Shown piece by piece: positions 1 through 8,112 of a stretch of DNA of 23,132 nucleotides; positions within the stretch are counted from its first letter, which is position 1; the number at the start of each line of letters is the position of its first letter. Both the position numbers and the translations under genes were made by a program. The DNA lies in contig SMWC01000074.1 in NCBI GenBank assembly GCA_004357505.1, positions 1 through 23,132 on the forward strand, given 5' to 3'. This DNA comes from Gammaproteobacteria bacterium. GTDB taxonomy: Bacteria; Pseudomonadota; Gammaproteobacteria; Steroidobacterales; Rariloculaceae. Under the pieces are notes generated by a model. The model was not told the DNA's origin, did no database searches, and worked only from the letters and a program-made list of their open reading frames with translations.

Positions 1-1
1 G

Positions 2-766
2 CTCAATGCGCGCCAACGCGGCATCATTACTCACCGGGCATTGGAACTGTTCCTGCGTCGCTTACCCGAGCAGACCGAGCTCGCGGTGTGGGAACCCGAC
101 GCACGAGATGCATGGGCTGCAAGTTGTGCAGAGCAAGCATTACACGAAACATTCGGTCCGGCTCGGTCTTTGTTGCGCGTCCTTTACGATCTCGAGCGTG
201 ACCGGCTGCTCGTCGTCTTGGCATCGCTAGTAGCGAACGATCTCAAGCGAGCGCGATTTCGGGTCGATGCCGTCGAGGAGCGGCAGGTAGTCGAGCTCAA
301 GGACTTTCGACTGAGTTGTCGACTCGATCGCATCGATGCGCTCGCCACCGGTGGTGTAGCGATTATCGATTACAAGACGGGCCGTAACGCCAGCCCGGCG
401 GACTGGTTCAAACCGCGTCTGCGGGAGACGCAATTGCCGCTCTATGCACAGATCCTCGACACACAGGTCACGGCAACCGTTATCGCCGCAGTAGGGACAG
501 ATGGCATTCAATTCAAGGGCGTCTGGGCGCACAAAGAGGACTTTCTCGCGCAGCCGACGAGGTTACCGAACGAGCGCTCCTGGTCCGGGCAATTGGAGAT
601 CTGGCGGGAACAACTTGAGCTATTGGTTACAGAGTATGTGACAGGCGATACGCGGATCCTGCTGGATGATTTGGATCAGGCGACAGGATCGTTCGCGCCG
701 TTGACACGGGTTTATGAGCAGCTCGCGCTGTCCCGAGGCTGGATCGACACCTGGACTGCACCATGA
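2..766 (+). CDS. AddB-like DNA repair protein, C-terminal part (partial)
   Basis: This is the 3' end of a gene that begins before the window; the frame is open from base 2, so no start codon is assigned. The visible part is a RecB-type PD-(D/E)XK nuclease domain. It shows the R-G-x-x-x-H element (His codon at 32-34), a Leu-Asp-Arg-Ile-Asp segment near 320-340, and the catalytic Ile-Asp-Tyr-Lys-Thr motif with Asp at 368-370 and Lys at 374-376. Gene order and motifs match the family described as 'probable DNA repair protein' (TIGR03623), related to AddB (TIGR02786) and normally about 900 residues. Its stop overlaps the next gene's start by 4 bases (ATGA), so the products are probably made together and act as one helicase-nuclease complex on DNA ends. 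Identity as the nuclease end of an AddB-like protein is strong; the exact subfamily is inferred. Confidence 0.85.
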   Translation, partial: LNARQRGIITHRALELFLRRLPEQTELAVWEPDARDAWAASCAEQALHETFGPARSLLRVLYDLERDRLLVVLASLVANDLKRARFRVDAVEERQVVELKDFRLSCRLDRIDALATGGVAIIDYKTGRNASPADWFKPRLRETQLPLYAQILDTQVTATVIAAVGTDGIQFKGVWAHKEDFLAQPTRLPNERSWSGQLEIWREQLELLVTEYVTGDTRILLDDLDQATGSFAPLTRVYEQLALSRGWIDTWTAP

Positions 767-3700
767 GCGACCAGGACGCGCGGCAAGCTGCACTCGACAC
801 CAACCGTTCGTTCATTGTTCAAGCGCCGGCAGGCTCGGGCAAAACCGAGTTGTTAATCCAGCGTTATCTGGCACTGCTCGCTAACGTGGAATTACCTGAG
901 CAGGTTATCGCGATCACGTTTACCCGCAAAGCCGCCGCGGAAATGCGCGGTCGGGTCATACAAGCCCTCCGTGCGGCCGCGCGGGAAGATCTGCCCACGG
1001 AACAGCATCGGTTGAAAACGCAAGAATTAGCGGCAGCTGTCCTGACGCGCTCGCGTCGATTAGAGTGGGATTTGGCAGCGCAGCCGCAGCGACTCAGAAT
1101 CGGAACCCTCGACGCGCTGAATGCGTGGCTAGCGCAACAACTGCCGGTGCTGTCCGGCGGTGTCGCCGGCGCAGCGCTCGTGGAGAACGCACGCGAGTTC
1201 TACAGTCGAGCGACTCGGCGAGTCCTTGAGCACCTCGGAACTCCCGGCGAACCGGGAGACTCTCTGCAGCCCCTATTGCGCCGCTTGGACAACCGTTATC
1301 AGCACCTGGAGACTCTGCTAGCGGAGCTACTTCCGAGCAGGGATCAGTGGCTGCACTACCTGACCCGCGGTAGCGACAAGGATCTTCGCCGCGTACTCGA
1401 AGAAGCGCTGGCAAGTCTCGTCGCGGAACAACTGACCCAACTTGCCGGGGCACTTCCAGAGAACGCCGCCACTGAACTCGTCTCGCTACTGCGTCACGGT
1501 GCGCTGTCGGCCACAGCCTCGGCGAGCGTCGCGCTGTTCGCACCCTGGCTGGAACTCGATCGCCTGCCCGCCCCAACTGCTCAGTCGTCAGCTGCATACA
1601 AGGCGCTGCCGGAGTTGCTACTCGTCAAAGGCGGCACATGGCGTAAGCAGCTACGCGCGGACATCGGCTTCGGTGCTGAACACGCCGCAGAACGGAGTCG
1701 CCTGCGCGACTTGATCGCAGCACTACAAGAGCACCCGGAGCTGCAACAGACCCTGATCGCGATCAGAAAACTGCCGTCACCTCATTACGACGAGACTCAA
1801 TGGCAAACTCTCGCCGCGCTCAGGGTCGTGCTGCGACACCTGACAGCGGAGTTGCGATTCACATTCGCCGAACGAAATTCGGTCGATTTCGTCGAACTGG
1901 CTCTGGCTGCTCAACAGGCTCTCGGAGAATCCGACGCCCCATCAGAGTTACTGCTGGCGCTTGATCGTCGCGTACAACACATACTCGTTGATGAATTCCA
2001 AGACACGTCACACACGCAACTACGGTTGCTGGAACTGCTAACCGCGGGTTGGCAACGAGGAGACGGCAGAACGTTGTTTCTCGTCGGCGATCCGATGCAG
2101 TCCATATACCGCTTTCGCAATGCCGACATGTCGTTGTTTCTAAAAACCAAGACCCGAGGAGTTGGCGATGTGCATTGCGAGTCGTTAGTCCTGGATCGAA
2201 ATTTTCGCAGCGGGCCAGCTATCATCGACTGGATCAACCGCCATTTCCCGAGCATTTTCCCTAGTGACGATGAGCTGGGCTCAGGTGCCGCCCGTTTCTA
2301 TCCTTGTGAGGCGACTCGCGATGACTCGGCCCACGCGACAGTCGAGTTGCACGCGTTGCGCGGCACCGACCCGCAAGCCGAGATCGATCGCGTGATCGAG
2401 ATACTCATCGACGAGCGCAGCCGCTACCCGGACCATTCGGTCGCGATCCTGGTCCAGAGCCGCGGCCACCTCGAAGGACTCCATCAGCAACTACGCGCCC
2501 GGCAGCTGACCGTCCACGCTGTGGAGCTGGAAGCTCCCAATCAGCGCCAGGTGGTGCAGGACCTCCTCGGCCTGACCCGCGCCCTAGTTCATCTCGCAGA
2601 CCGGATCGCCTGGCTGGGTGTGCTCAGGGCACCCTGGTGCGGACTGACCTGGCAGGACCTGCATCGCTTGGTCTCGAACGACCGGGAGCGGCCGGTGTGG
2701 GACCTGATGAACGACCAACAGCGTGTTGAGCGTCTGTCCGCCGACGGCTGCCGCCGGTTGGTCCATAGTCGCGAGATCCTTCAGCGAGCGTTCGACTGCC
2801 GCGCCCAGCAGCCCCTGGCACGTTGGATCGAGCGGACCTGGGTGACGCTAGGTGGGCCGGCGTGTCTCGACCTCGCCGCAGAACTCGAGCAAGCGGACCG
2901 GTTCTTCTTGTCGCTTGGCAAGCTCGAGCGTCGTGGCGACCTGGATGATCCGCCATCGCTGGAGTCCCATTTCTCGGACCCGCGAGGTCAGGGCGAAGCC
3001 CCCCGAGAGTCCGGCATCGAAATCATGACCATACACCGTGCCAAAGGGTTGGAATTTGATACGGTCTTGTTACTCGGCCTGGGCCGGCCGCCGCCTCCCG
3101 AGAAGCGCAGAGGCCTGTACTGGCTGGAGAGAGTCGCCGCCAACGGTCGCGACGATTTGTTGCTCGCACCGCTAACGGCCAGCGCGGATGAGCCAGACGA
3201 GCTAGGCGACTTTCTGCGGCAGGCTGACCGGGAAAGAGATCTGGCGGAACGAGCGAGGTTGCTTTACGTCGCGACGACGCGAGCGCGAGATCGGCTGCAC
3301 CTGATCGGACAACTCAAACCGAATGCGAGGAATCCGCCATCCAGAAGCTTACTCGCGTATTTGTGGCCGCGTGTTCAGGAACGCTTTGGCGAGACAGAGG
3401 CCGCAGCTATCGAGCCGGGATCGGTAACCGACAGCATCCGGCCTGTCCTGCGCCGACTTGCCGACGGCTTCGACTTATCGCTAACGCCGACGGCTATTGC
3501 GGTCAGCCCGCTGCCGGCGGTAGGACCCTCGCGTCCGGAGTTCGAGTGGGCCGGCCAGGCCGCGCTGCAGATTGGAGCGGTCGTGCACCATGCGCTGCAG
3601 GTAATGGCCGACACCGCGATAGACAATTGGAACGCCGGCAAGGTCCGCGACCAGGCCGAGCTTTTCCGCGGCGAGTTGCGTTTACTTGGCGTCGAAGAAC

Positions 3701-4083
3701 CCGAGTTGGAGGCCTCGACTCGCCGCGTGATCGAGGCACTCTGCCGAGTATTGACAGACTCGACCGGCAACTGGCTCCTGCAAGATCATGCCGAGGCCGC
3801 ATCGGAACTATCGCTAACGATCCATACCGCGGCCGGCCTGGAGCATGTGCGCCTGGATAGAACATTCGTCGATGCGGATGGCACTCGTTGGATAGTCGAC
3901 TTCAAAACCAGCACTCATGAAGGCGGCGCAAGAGCTGCGTTTCTGGAATCAGAGCTGGAGCGATACCGTCCGCAATTGGAACGATACGCCAACGCGATGG
4001 CCGCGATCGACGCTCGAACGATTCGCCTCGGCCTTTACTTTCCGCTCTTGCAAGCGTTTCGGGATTGGGCACCGGGAGGCTAG
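763..4083 (+). CDS. AddA-like UvrD-family helicase with C-terminal nuclease domain
   Basis: A 1106-residue superfamily 1A helicase fused to a nuclease, probably the partner of the upstream AddB-like protein in resecting double-strand breaks before recombination. Helicase motifs are complete and in order: Walker A APAGSGKT at residues 21-28, motif Ia ITFTRKAAAEM at 51-61, DEFQDT (Walker B) at 410-415, GDPMQSIYRFR around 442-452, IMTIHRAKGLEF around 754-765, and LLYVATTRARDRL around 833-845. The C-terminal domain is a RecB-type PD-(D/E)XK nuclease with His942/His943, Asp1032, and the VDFKT motif with Asp1046 and Lys1048. Length is close to AddA and RecB proteins. The ATG overlaps the upstream stop (ATGA). 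Its stop lies 4 bases from the stop of the convergent serine hydrolase gene. It could be labelled 'UvrD-helicase domain protein' or RecB-like; AddA-like is preferred because of the AddB-like partner. Confidence 0.92.
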   Translation: MSDQDARQAALDTNRSFIVQAPAGSGKTELLIQRYLALLANVELPEQVIAITFTRKAAAEMRGRVIQALRAAAREDLPTEQHRLKTQELAAAVLTRSRRLEWDLAAQPQRLRIGTLDALNAWLAQQLPVLSGGVAGAALVENAREFYSRATRRVLEHLGTPGEPGDSLQPLLRRLDNRYQHLETLLAELLPSRDQWLHYLTRGSDKDLRRVLEEALASLVAEQLTQLAGALPENAATELVSLLRHGALSATASASVALFAPWLELDRLPAPTAQSSAAYKALPELLLVKGGTWRKQLRADIGFGAEHAAERSRLRDLIAALQEHPELQQTLIAIRKLPSPHYDETQWQTLAALRVVLRHLTAELRFTFAERNSVDFVELALAAQQALGESDAPSELLLALDRRVQHILVDEFQDTSHTQLRLLELLTAGWQRGDGRTLFLVGDPMQSIYRFRNADMSLFLKTKTRGVGDVHCESLVLDRNFRSGPAIIDWINRHFPSIFPSDDELGSGAARFYPCEATRDDSAHATVELHALRGTDPQAEIDRVIEILIDERSRYPDHSVAILVQSRGHLEGLHQQLRARQLTVHAVELEAPNQRQVVQDLLGLTRALVHLADRIAWLGVLRAPWCGLTWQDLHRLVSNDRERPVWDLMNDQQRVERLSADGCRRLVHSREILQRAFDCRAQQPLARWIERTWVTLGGPACLDLAAELEQADRFFLSLGKLERRGDLDDPPSLESHFSDPRGQGEAPRESGIEIMTIHRAKGLEFDTVLLLGLGRPPPPEKRRGLYWLERVAANGRDDLLLAPLTASADEPDELGDFLRQADRERDLAERARLLYVATTRARDRLHLIGQLKPNARNPPSRSLLAYLWPRVQERFGETEAAAIEPGSVTDSIRPVLRRLADGFDLSLTPTAIAVSPLPAVGPSRPEFEWAGQAALQIGAVVHHALQVMADTAIDNWNAGKVRDQAELFRGELRLLGVEEPELEASTRRVIEALCRVLTDSTGNWLLQDHAEAASELSLTIHTAAGLEHVRLDRTFVDADGTRWIVDFKTSTHEGGARAAFLESELERYRPQLERYANAMAAIDARTIRLGLYFPLLQAFRDWAPGG

Positions 4084-4087
4084 CCCG

Positions 4088-5185
4088 CTAATGAACGCGC
4101 ACGACAGCGGCGAGTCGCTGCGCGTCGGACAGCGGCGCAATCACCAGATCTTCGATGAGGTCATAAAGTTGACGAAGATGCGGTCGGCGTTCGTCGCTGG
4201 GGAAACTCGACGAGGTCGTCACGACAACCAGATTCAGCTCCGGCACCAAGACAATGAATTGACCACCGTAGCCCCAGGCGTAAGGCGTCCAATAACCCGC
4301 CATCTCGCGGATCCACCAACCGTAGCCATAATAACGACCGCTCTCTCGTGTCGACACGGCGCGCGGACGCAACGACGCCCCGACCCAGTCTGCCGGGATG
4401 ACCTGCGAACCATTCGCGCGGCCACCATGTAGATAGAGCTGTCCAAATGCCATCATCTGCCGCGGCGTGAACTCCATATCATTACCGCCAAAGTAAATTC
4501 CCTGCGGGTCTTGCGGCCAGTTGGCCAGGTGGAACCCGAGAGGCTCACCCAGCGCCTCGCGGGCGAAGGCCAGCGTACTTTTGCCGGTAGCAATCGTTAA
4601 AATCGCAGACAGCAGGTGCGTGTTACCCGTGCTGTATTCCATGCGACTACCCGGCGAACGTTCCAACGGCTGCGCAAGAGCGAAGCGAACCCAATCGGAA
4701 CTCTGGGTCCATGCACCGTAATTACGATTGCTGGTCGTCTCGAGACCGGACTGCATCGTCAGCAGGTCATCTATCGTGATCCGACGCTTACCGGCATCCG
4801 TTTCACTTGCGAGTTCCTCGCCGAAAAAATCGCCAATGGGCTGACCCACGCTCTCGATGTGCGCTTCGCTGATCGCAATGCCGATCAGCGCCGAGATCAC
4901 GCTTTTCGAAACCGATTTGACATTGGCGATAGTCGAAGGACCTCGACCATTGAAATACTCCTCCAGAATCAGATCGTCATGCCAACTGACCAGGAGGCTG
5001 TACAGACGGGGCAGGGAACCGGCCATCTCGACCGCGGCATCGAGTTGAACTGCCGGAGCGGAGACAGGGCGCGTCACCTCCTGCGCGCTAACCGTCGGCT
5101 GAGTGGATTCGATTACGATGCAAAGCGTGAAAACCGTAGCCGCGAGCCGTTTGCTGACAATCTGACAGATCGGATTAGCTACCAT
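4088..5185 (-). CDS. Secreted serine hydrolase, beta-lactamase class C / PBP-like fold
   Basis: A 365-residue protein of the beta-lactamase-related serine hydrolase family (COG1680 type). A hydrophobic stretch near residues 13-26 followed by VSAQ around 32-35 looks like a signal peptide, so a periplasmic or exported location is likely. The SxxK motif is SVSK at 91-94 (nucleophile Ser91, Lys94). The tyrosine motif is YSTGN at 184-188. A glycine-rich WGYGGQF at 304-310 sits where the third KTG-like box is expected. The family includes esterases, D-aminopeptidases and penicillin-binding-like proteins, so the substrate cannot be named. It is the last gene of a three-gene minus-strand unit, 9 bases after the beta-propeller gene. 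The start has no clear Shine-Dalgarno sequence, so it is less certain than the fold. Confidence 0.88.
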   Translation of the reverse strand: MVANPICQIVSKRLAATVFTLCIVIESTQPTVSAQEVTRPVSAPAVQLDAAVEMAGSLPRLYSLLVSWHDDLILEEYFNGRGPSTIANVKSVSKSVISALIGIAISEAHIESVGQPIGDFFGEELASETDAGKRRITIDDLLTMQSGLETTSNRNYGAWTQSSDWVRFALAQPLERSPGSRMEYSTGNTHLLSAILTIATGKSTLAFAREALGEPLGFHLANWPQDPQGIYFGGNDMEFTPRQMMAFGQLYLHGGRANGSQVIPADWVGASLRPRAVSTRESGRYYGYGWWIREMAGYWTPYAWGYGGQFIVLVPELNLVVVTTSSSFPSDERRPHLRQLYDLIEDLVIAPLSDAQRLAAVVRVH

Positions 5186-5194
5186 AGCAATCTG

Positions 5195-6277
5195 CTAGTC
5201 GTCTAGGACTGCCACACGTAAAGGCGACCAAGCCATTCCATCCGGCCGGTCGTGGCCGTCGGTCAGAATCGCGGGCGGTGCGGTGGGATTCGCCAGATCG
5301 TAGACGAGAATACGGCCACCCGCCCGGTTGCTGACGAAACCGAATTCTTCGTTGACCAGAAAACCGTAGCCATCGTCGCCCGGCAACAGTGCGGAGATCG
5401 AGACATCATGAAGAACGGCCCGCGTTTCTTCAGTATAGATGCGCAGAAACGCGCCGGCCTGGTTACCGCTCACGATCACGACACGCCCTCCAGACAACGC
5501 CGCGATACGTCGGGGTTGGTCTGCGGACGGAAAGTTGTCCTCGACGCGAAAGGTTTGCGTATTGATGATCGAAATGCTGTCCTCTTCTTGGTTCAGAACC
5601 CAGACCGTTCGGCCATCAGCCATGACCGCTAGCCCTTCCGCTCCAAGACCGGTAGTGATGACCGTTGGCACACGCTCTTCGTGCAGATAGATCACCGATA
5701 CGGTCCCGTTACCCTGCCGACCGGCGACGTAGGCGTGCATCTCATCCGGACTGAGTTGCACCATGTGGCCCTCTCGTGCATCAGCTCCGATGGGGTAGGT
5801 ACGGAGCACTGTGCGGGCCACGACATCAACCAACGCCAGTCGGTCCGCTGCTTCCATCGTTACCAGTGCGCGTCGACTGTCGGCAAGAAAGATCGAGTCG
5901 TGTGGTCGTGAATCGGGCCCGAGGTCGATATAACCAGCAATGCGTGCATTCGGTACGTCGATGATGACGACTCGACGACCGACGGGATCGGCATTCGGAC
6001 CGTACTCACCCGTCACGGCCCACCGGCCGTCCGGAGAGACCGCGATCTCGTGCGGAGTTCTGACACCAATCGGCAGGCGCGCGACTTCAATCTTGGTCGC
6101 GAGATCAAAAAACGAGATGCTCCCGGCCTGGTGATCACCATTGACCACGAGTAACGTGCCGTCTTGGGCCGAGACGGAGGCCACGATCAATATCAGTAAC
6201 CCTGCGGCGCTGACTCGGTAGTCGCGCCCGGCTGCTGAAGACCATCCGCGAATCTCGTGTCTGCCCCTACATCGCAT
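5195..6277 (-). CDS. YVTN / YncE-like beta-propeller protein, exported
   Basis: A 360-residue protein built of repeated blades with the pattern of YVTN-family beta-propellers, for example HEIAVSPDGRWAVTG near 76-90, VQLSPDEMHAYVAG near 173-186, and LAVMADGRTVWVLN near 216-229. An arginine-containing start followed by a hydrophobic run (about 24-37) ending in VSA-Q suggests a signal peptide and a periplasmic product. The ATG is preceded by AAGGG within the end of the upstream gene and starts 1 base after that gene's stop, which supports this start and translational coupling. The family includes binding and scaffold proteins and enzyme-associated propellers; no catalytic signature is visible, so the function is not assigned. 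It lies between an FAA hydrolase family gene and a serine hydrolase gene, which hints at a shared substrate or process. Confidence 0.85.
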   Translation of the reverse strand: MRCRGRHEIRGWSSAAGRDYRVSAAGLLILIVASVSAQDGTLLVVNGDHQAGSISFFDLATKIEVARLPIGVRTPHEIAVSPDGRWAVTGEYGPNADPVGRRVVIIDVPNARIAGYIDLGPDSRPHDSIFLADSRRALVTMEAADRLALVDVVARTVLRTYPIGADAREGHMVQLSPDEMHAYVAGRQGNGTVSVIYLHEERVPTVITTGLGAEGLAVMADGRTVWVLNQEEDSISIINTQTFRVEDNFPSADQPRRIAALSGGRVVIVSGNQAGAFLRIYTEETRAVLHDVSISALLPGDDGYGFLVNEEFGFVSNRAGGRILVYDLANPTAPPAILTDGHDRPDGMAWSPLRVAVLDD

Positions 6278-6278
6278 C

Positions 6279-7142
6279 CTAGACGCCCTTTACCGTAACT
6301 TCCATACGGCCGATTCCTTCGATTTCACACTCCATTACGTCGCCCGGCTGTACCGGGCCGACTCCGGCTGGCGTTCCAGTGTAGATCACATCACCGGGAA
6401 ACAACGTGTAGAACTCGGAACATTTCGAGATCAGCGTCCTCACATCGTAGATCAGCTCGTCGGTCCCCGCATCCTGGCGCACGTCGCCATTCACACGCAG
6501 GGTTAGACGCAATTTGTCGGGATCCGCTATCTCGTCTTTCGTCACCAGCCATGGTCCCAGTACGGAGTAGCTGTCGATCGACTTCCGCAGACTCCTGTCT
6601 TCCTTGCCGCGTACGGTCATGTCCAGACCGATCGCGTAACCGGCGACGCACTCCAGCGCTCGCGACGTTTCGATCTGCCTGGTTTCCTGACCGATGATGA
6701 CGGCAAGCTCTATTTCATGGTCGGTACGCCGGTCCGGGAATCGACGCACCACACCCTCACCAGGGCCCACCAGCGAAGAAACCGCCTTCAAGAAACACAG
6801 CGACTCTGAGATCGGTTTCAGCTTGGGCCGGTCGAACGAAATGCCCTTATCGGCGAGCGCCTCGTCAATGTGAAGCCGGTAATTAACCGGCGCGGCGATC
6901 AGCTTGGTAGGATTCGCTACCGGACTGAGAATCGTCACTTCCGCCGGTTGGTAATGTTGCGCATGTTCGACGAGGTCCGCTACCCGTGAGCGGACCGCAT
7001 CCAGATGCTCGATCAGCAGATCACCCCGAGACGGCAGCGGCCACCTGACCTGCGGCAGCACCTCCAACGCGGCCGTGACATCAAGAATCGCATCGCCCAC
7101 CACGACGCCCAGTCTGTTCGCGTTGAATCGGCAAAGTTTCAT
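6279..7142 (-). CDS. Fumarylacetoacetate hydrolase family protein
   Basis: A 287-residue FAA hydrolase superfamily enzyme, likely cytoplasmic and dependent on a divalent metal. Visible family landmarks are NYRLHIDEA at 87-95 (His91 and Glu94, the NYxxHxxE element), DHEIELAVIIG at 141-151 with probable metal ligands Glu143 and Glu145, GLDMT with Asp174, and the C-terminal GDVIYTGTPAGVG at 250-262. Members cleave or isomerise acylpyruvate-type compounds in aromatic, sugar-acid or urea-related catabolism, or decarboxylate oxaloacetate; the sequence does not say which. It is the first gene of the minus-strand unit that continues into the propeller and serine hydrolase genes, so any promoter should lie in 7143-7347. 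Confidence 0.92.
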   Translation of the reverse strand: MKLCRFNANRLGVVVGDAILDVTAALEVLPQVRWPLPSRGDLLIEHLDAVRSRVADLVEHAQHYQPAEVTILSPVANPTKLIAAPVNYRLHIDEALADKGISFDRPKLKPISESLCFLKAVSSLVGPGEGVVRRFPDRRTDHEIELAVIIGQETRQIETSRALECVAGYAIGLDMTVRGKEDRSLRKSIDSYSVLGPWLVTKDEIADPDKLRLTLRVNGDVRQDAGTDELIYDVRTLISKCSEFYTLFPGDVIYTGTPAGVGPVQPGDVMECEIEGIGRMEVTVKGV

Positions 7143-7220
7143 GCCGTATTTACCCGCTTATGCCCACGGCTGATCGAAGAGCGCGCATAACGGCTGCAAT
7201 AGACCATTGTTAACCCGTTG

Positions 7221-7250
7221 CTGGAGGATCTGGACGCCGCTCCAGGCGGC
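7221..7250. other. Overlapping inverted repeats upstream of the FAA hydrolase gene
   Basis: Two mutually exclusive stems can be drawn. CTGGAG (7221-7226) can pair with CTCCAG (7239-7244). Alternatively GCCGC (7236-7240) can pair with GCGGC (7246-7250) across a 5-base loop. In RNA transcribed from the minus strand these would lie in the leader of the FAA hydrolase gene, if transcription starts upstream of them. Stem lengths of 5-6 bases can arise by chance in GC-rich DNA, so a regulatory role is only a possibility. Confidence 0.25.
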
Positions 7251-7272
7251 TGCCCTCGTTACCCTCGCCATA

Positions 7273-7309
7273 GAAATTTCCGAGATAGTACCTATAACTA
7301 TCTGAGATA
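7273..7309. promoter_or_regulatory. AT-rich inverted-repeat cluster, candidate operator or promoter region
   Basis: Within 37 bases lie a perfect palindrome GAAATTTC (7273-7280), a 7-base inverted repeat AGATAGT (7283-7289) / ACTATCT (7297-7303) with a 7-base spacer, and an overlapping TATCT-G-AGATA palindrome (7299-7309). GAGATA occurs twice, at 7282-7287 and 7304-7309. A TATAAT on the plus strand (7308-7313) has no convincing -35 partner. The stretch is markedly AT-rich compared with its surroundings. It lies in the only roomy gap of the minus-strand region, downstream of gspN and upstream of the FAA hydrolase gene. It could be a regulator-binding site, part of the promoter for the three-gene unit, or a weak terminator for the gsp operon. 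Confidence 0.35.
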
Positions 7310-7347
7310 TAATAATGTTTTTGTATGCGTCTGACCCGGGTGTCGGG

Positions 7348-8112
7348 CTAGAGGCTACCGCTCAGACTGAATGCCCGCTGGCCCGACGCATCGGGCGGGG
7401 CCGTCATGAACTCGAGTCCCTGGCTGAGCTCCACCGGCGCTTCTGGGCGCGTCCGGACAACTCCCTCGATGACGTAGGCTCTATCCGGACTCAAACGCAG
7501 CGAGCCCGACACTTCCAACGGACCACCCTGATCTTCAAAGTTGCCGACAAGTACACCGTTCGAAGAATCTACAAATCGAATGCGGTAATTACCCAGTGCG
7601 ATCAGCGAATCGCTCGAAGGCGTGAATATCAACGGCACTTCCAATTCTCCGAGGCGGATCTCTCCTGTTGCGCCGACGGGCCAGCGATCCTGAATCCGGA
7701 GTTCCGACAACTCTGCGCTGACGTAACCCTCGATGCCACCAAGCGGTAAAAGTTCCTGCAAGCCGTCAAGGCTGATACTCGCGCGCAAATTTCGCAACGT
7801 CGTTTCGGTGAACGTCGCTTCAATTTCTGTCTCCAGGAAACCGTTCGCAAGGCGTGCTTGTACCTGGCCACCGATTCGCGCCAACAATAGCGGCCATGGC
7901 TGCAGACGCCACTGAATCTCATTTAGCCCGAACCTGCCTACCGAGCCCAGCAATGCCCGACCCGACCACAGCGTCCCCTCGATACCGGCAAGCCGGAGCG
8001 AATCAGGGGCGAACCACCGATACGCTGTGCTGGCGGGAAACAGGGTCAACAGAAAAGCCAGGTAAGCTCCCGCACCCAAGGCTATCCAGGAAAACTTGCT
8101 CGGAGCGGACAC
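7348..8112 (-). CDS. gspN: Type II secretion system protein N
   Basis: A 254-residue GspN-type protein. It has one N-terminal membrane segment at about residues 9-28, then the family-typical GTLWSG at 46-51 and IQWRLQPWPLL near 66-76, followed by a beta-rich periplasmic region. GspN is an accessory inner-membrane protein of type II secretion, present in only some systems, with a role that is less defined than its partners. The start is GTG and overlaps the gspM stop by one base (TAGTG), as expected in a coupled operon; the Shine-Dalgarno sequence is weak. It is the last gene of the gspG-to-gspN series, and its stop is followed by the AT-rich gap at 7351-7142. Confidence 0.9.
   Translation of the reverse strand: MSAPSKFSWIALGAGAYLAFLLTLFPASTAYRWFAPDSLRLAGIEGTLWSGRALLGSVGRFGLNEIQWRLQPWPLLLARIGGQVQARLANGFLETEIEATFTETTLRNLRASISLDGLQELLPLGGIEGYVSAELSELRIQDRWPVGATGEIRLGELEVPLIFTPSSDSLIALGNYRIRFVDSSNGVLVGNFEDQGGPLEVSGSLRLSPDRAYVIEGVVRTRPEAPVELSQGLEFMTAPPDASGQRAFSLSGSL

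Noticed and set aside
1094..1597. Minus-strand frame of 167 codons inside the AddA-like gene
   Set aside because: The translation is arginine-rich without motifs and is antisense to a complete helicase gene.
3363..3860. Plus-strand frame of 165 codons within the AddA-like gene
   Set aside because: It is an alternative frame of the same gene and the helicase-nuclease frame is uninterrupted through it, so no frameshift is implied.
7315..7749. Plus-strand reading frame of 144 codons opposite gspN
   Set aside because: It is antisense to the well-supported gspN, shows no recognisable domain, and fits the pattern of shadow frames in GC-rich DNA.
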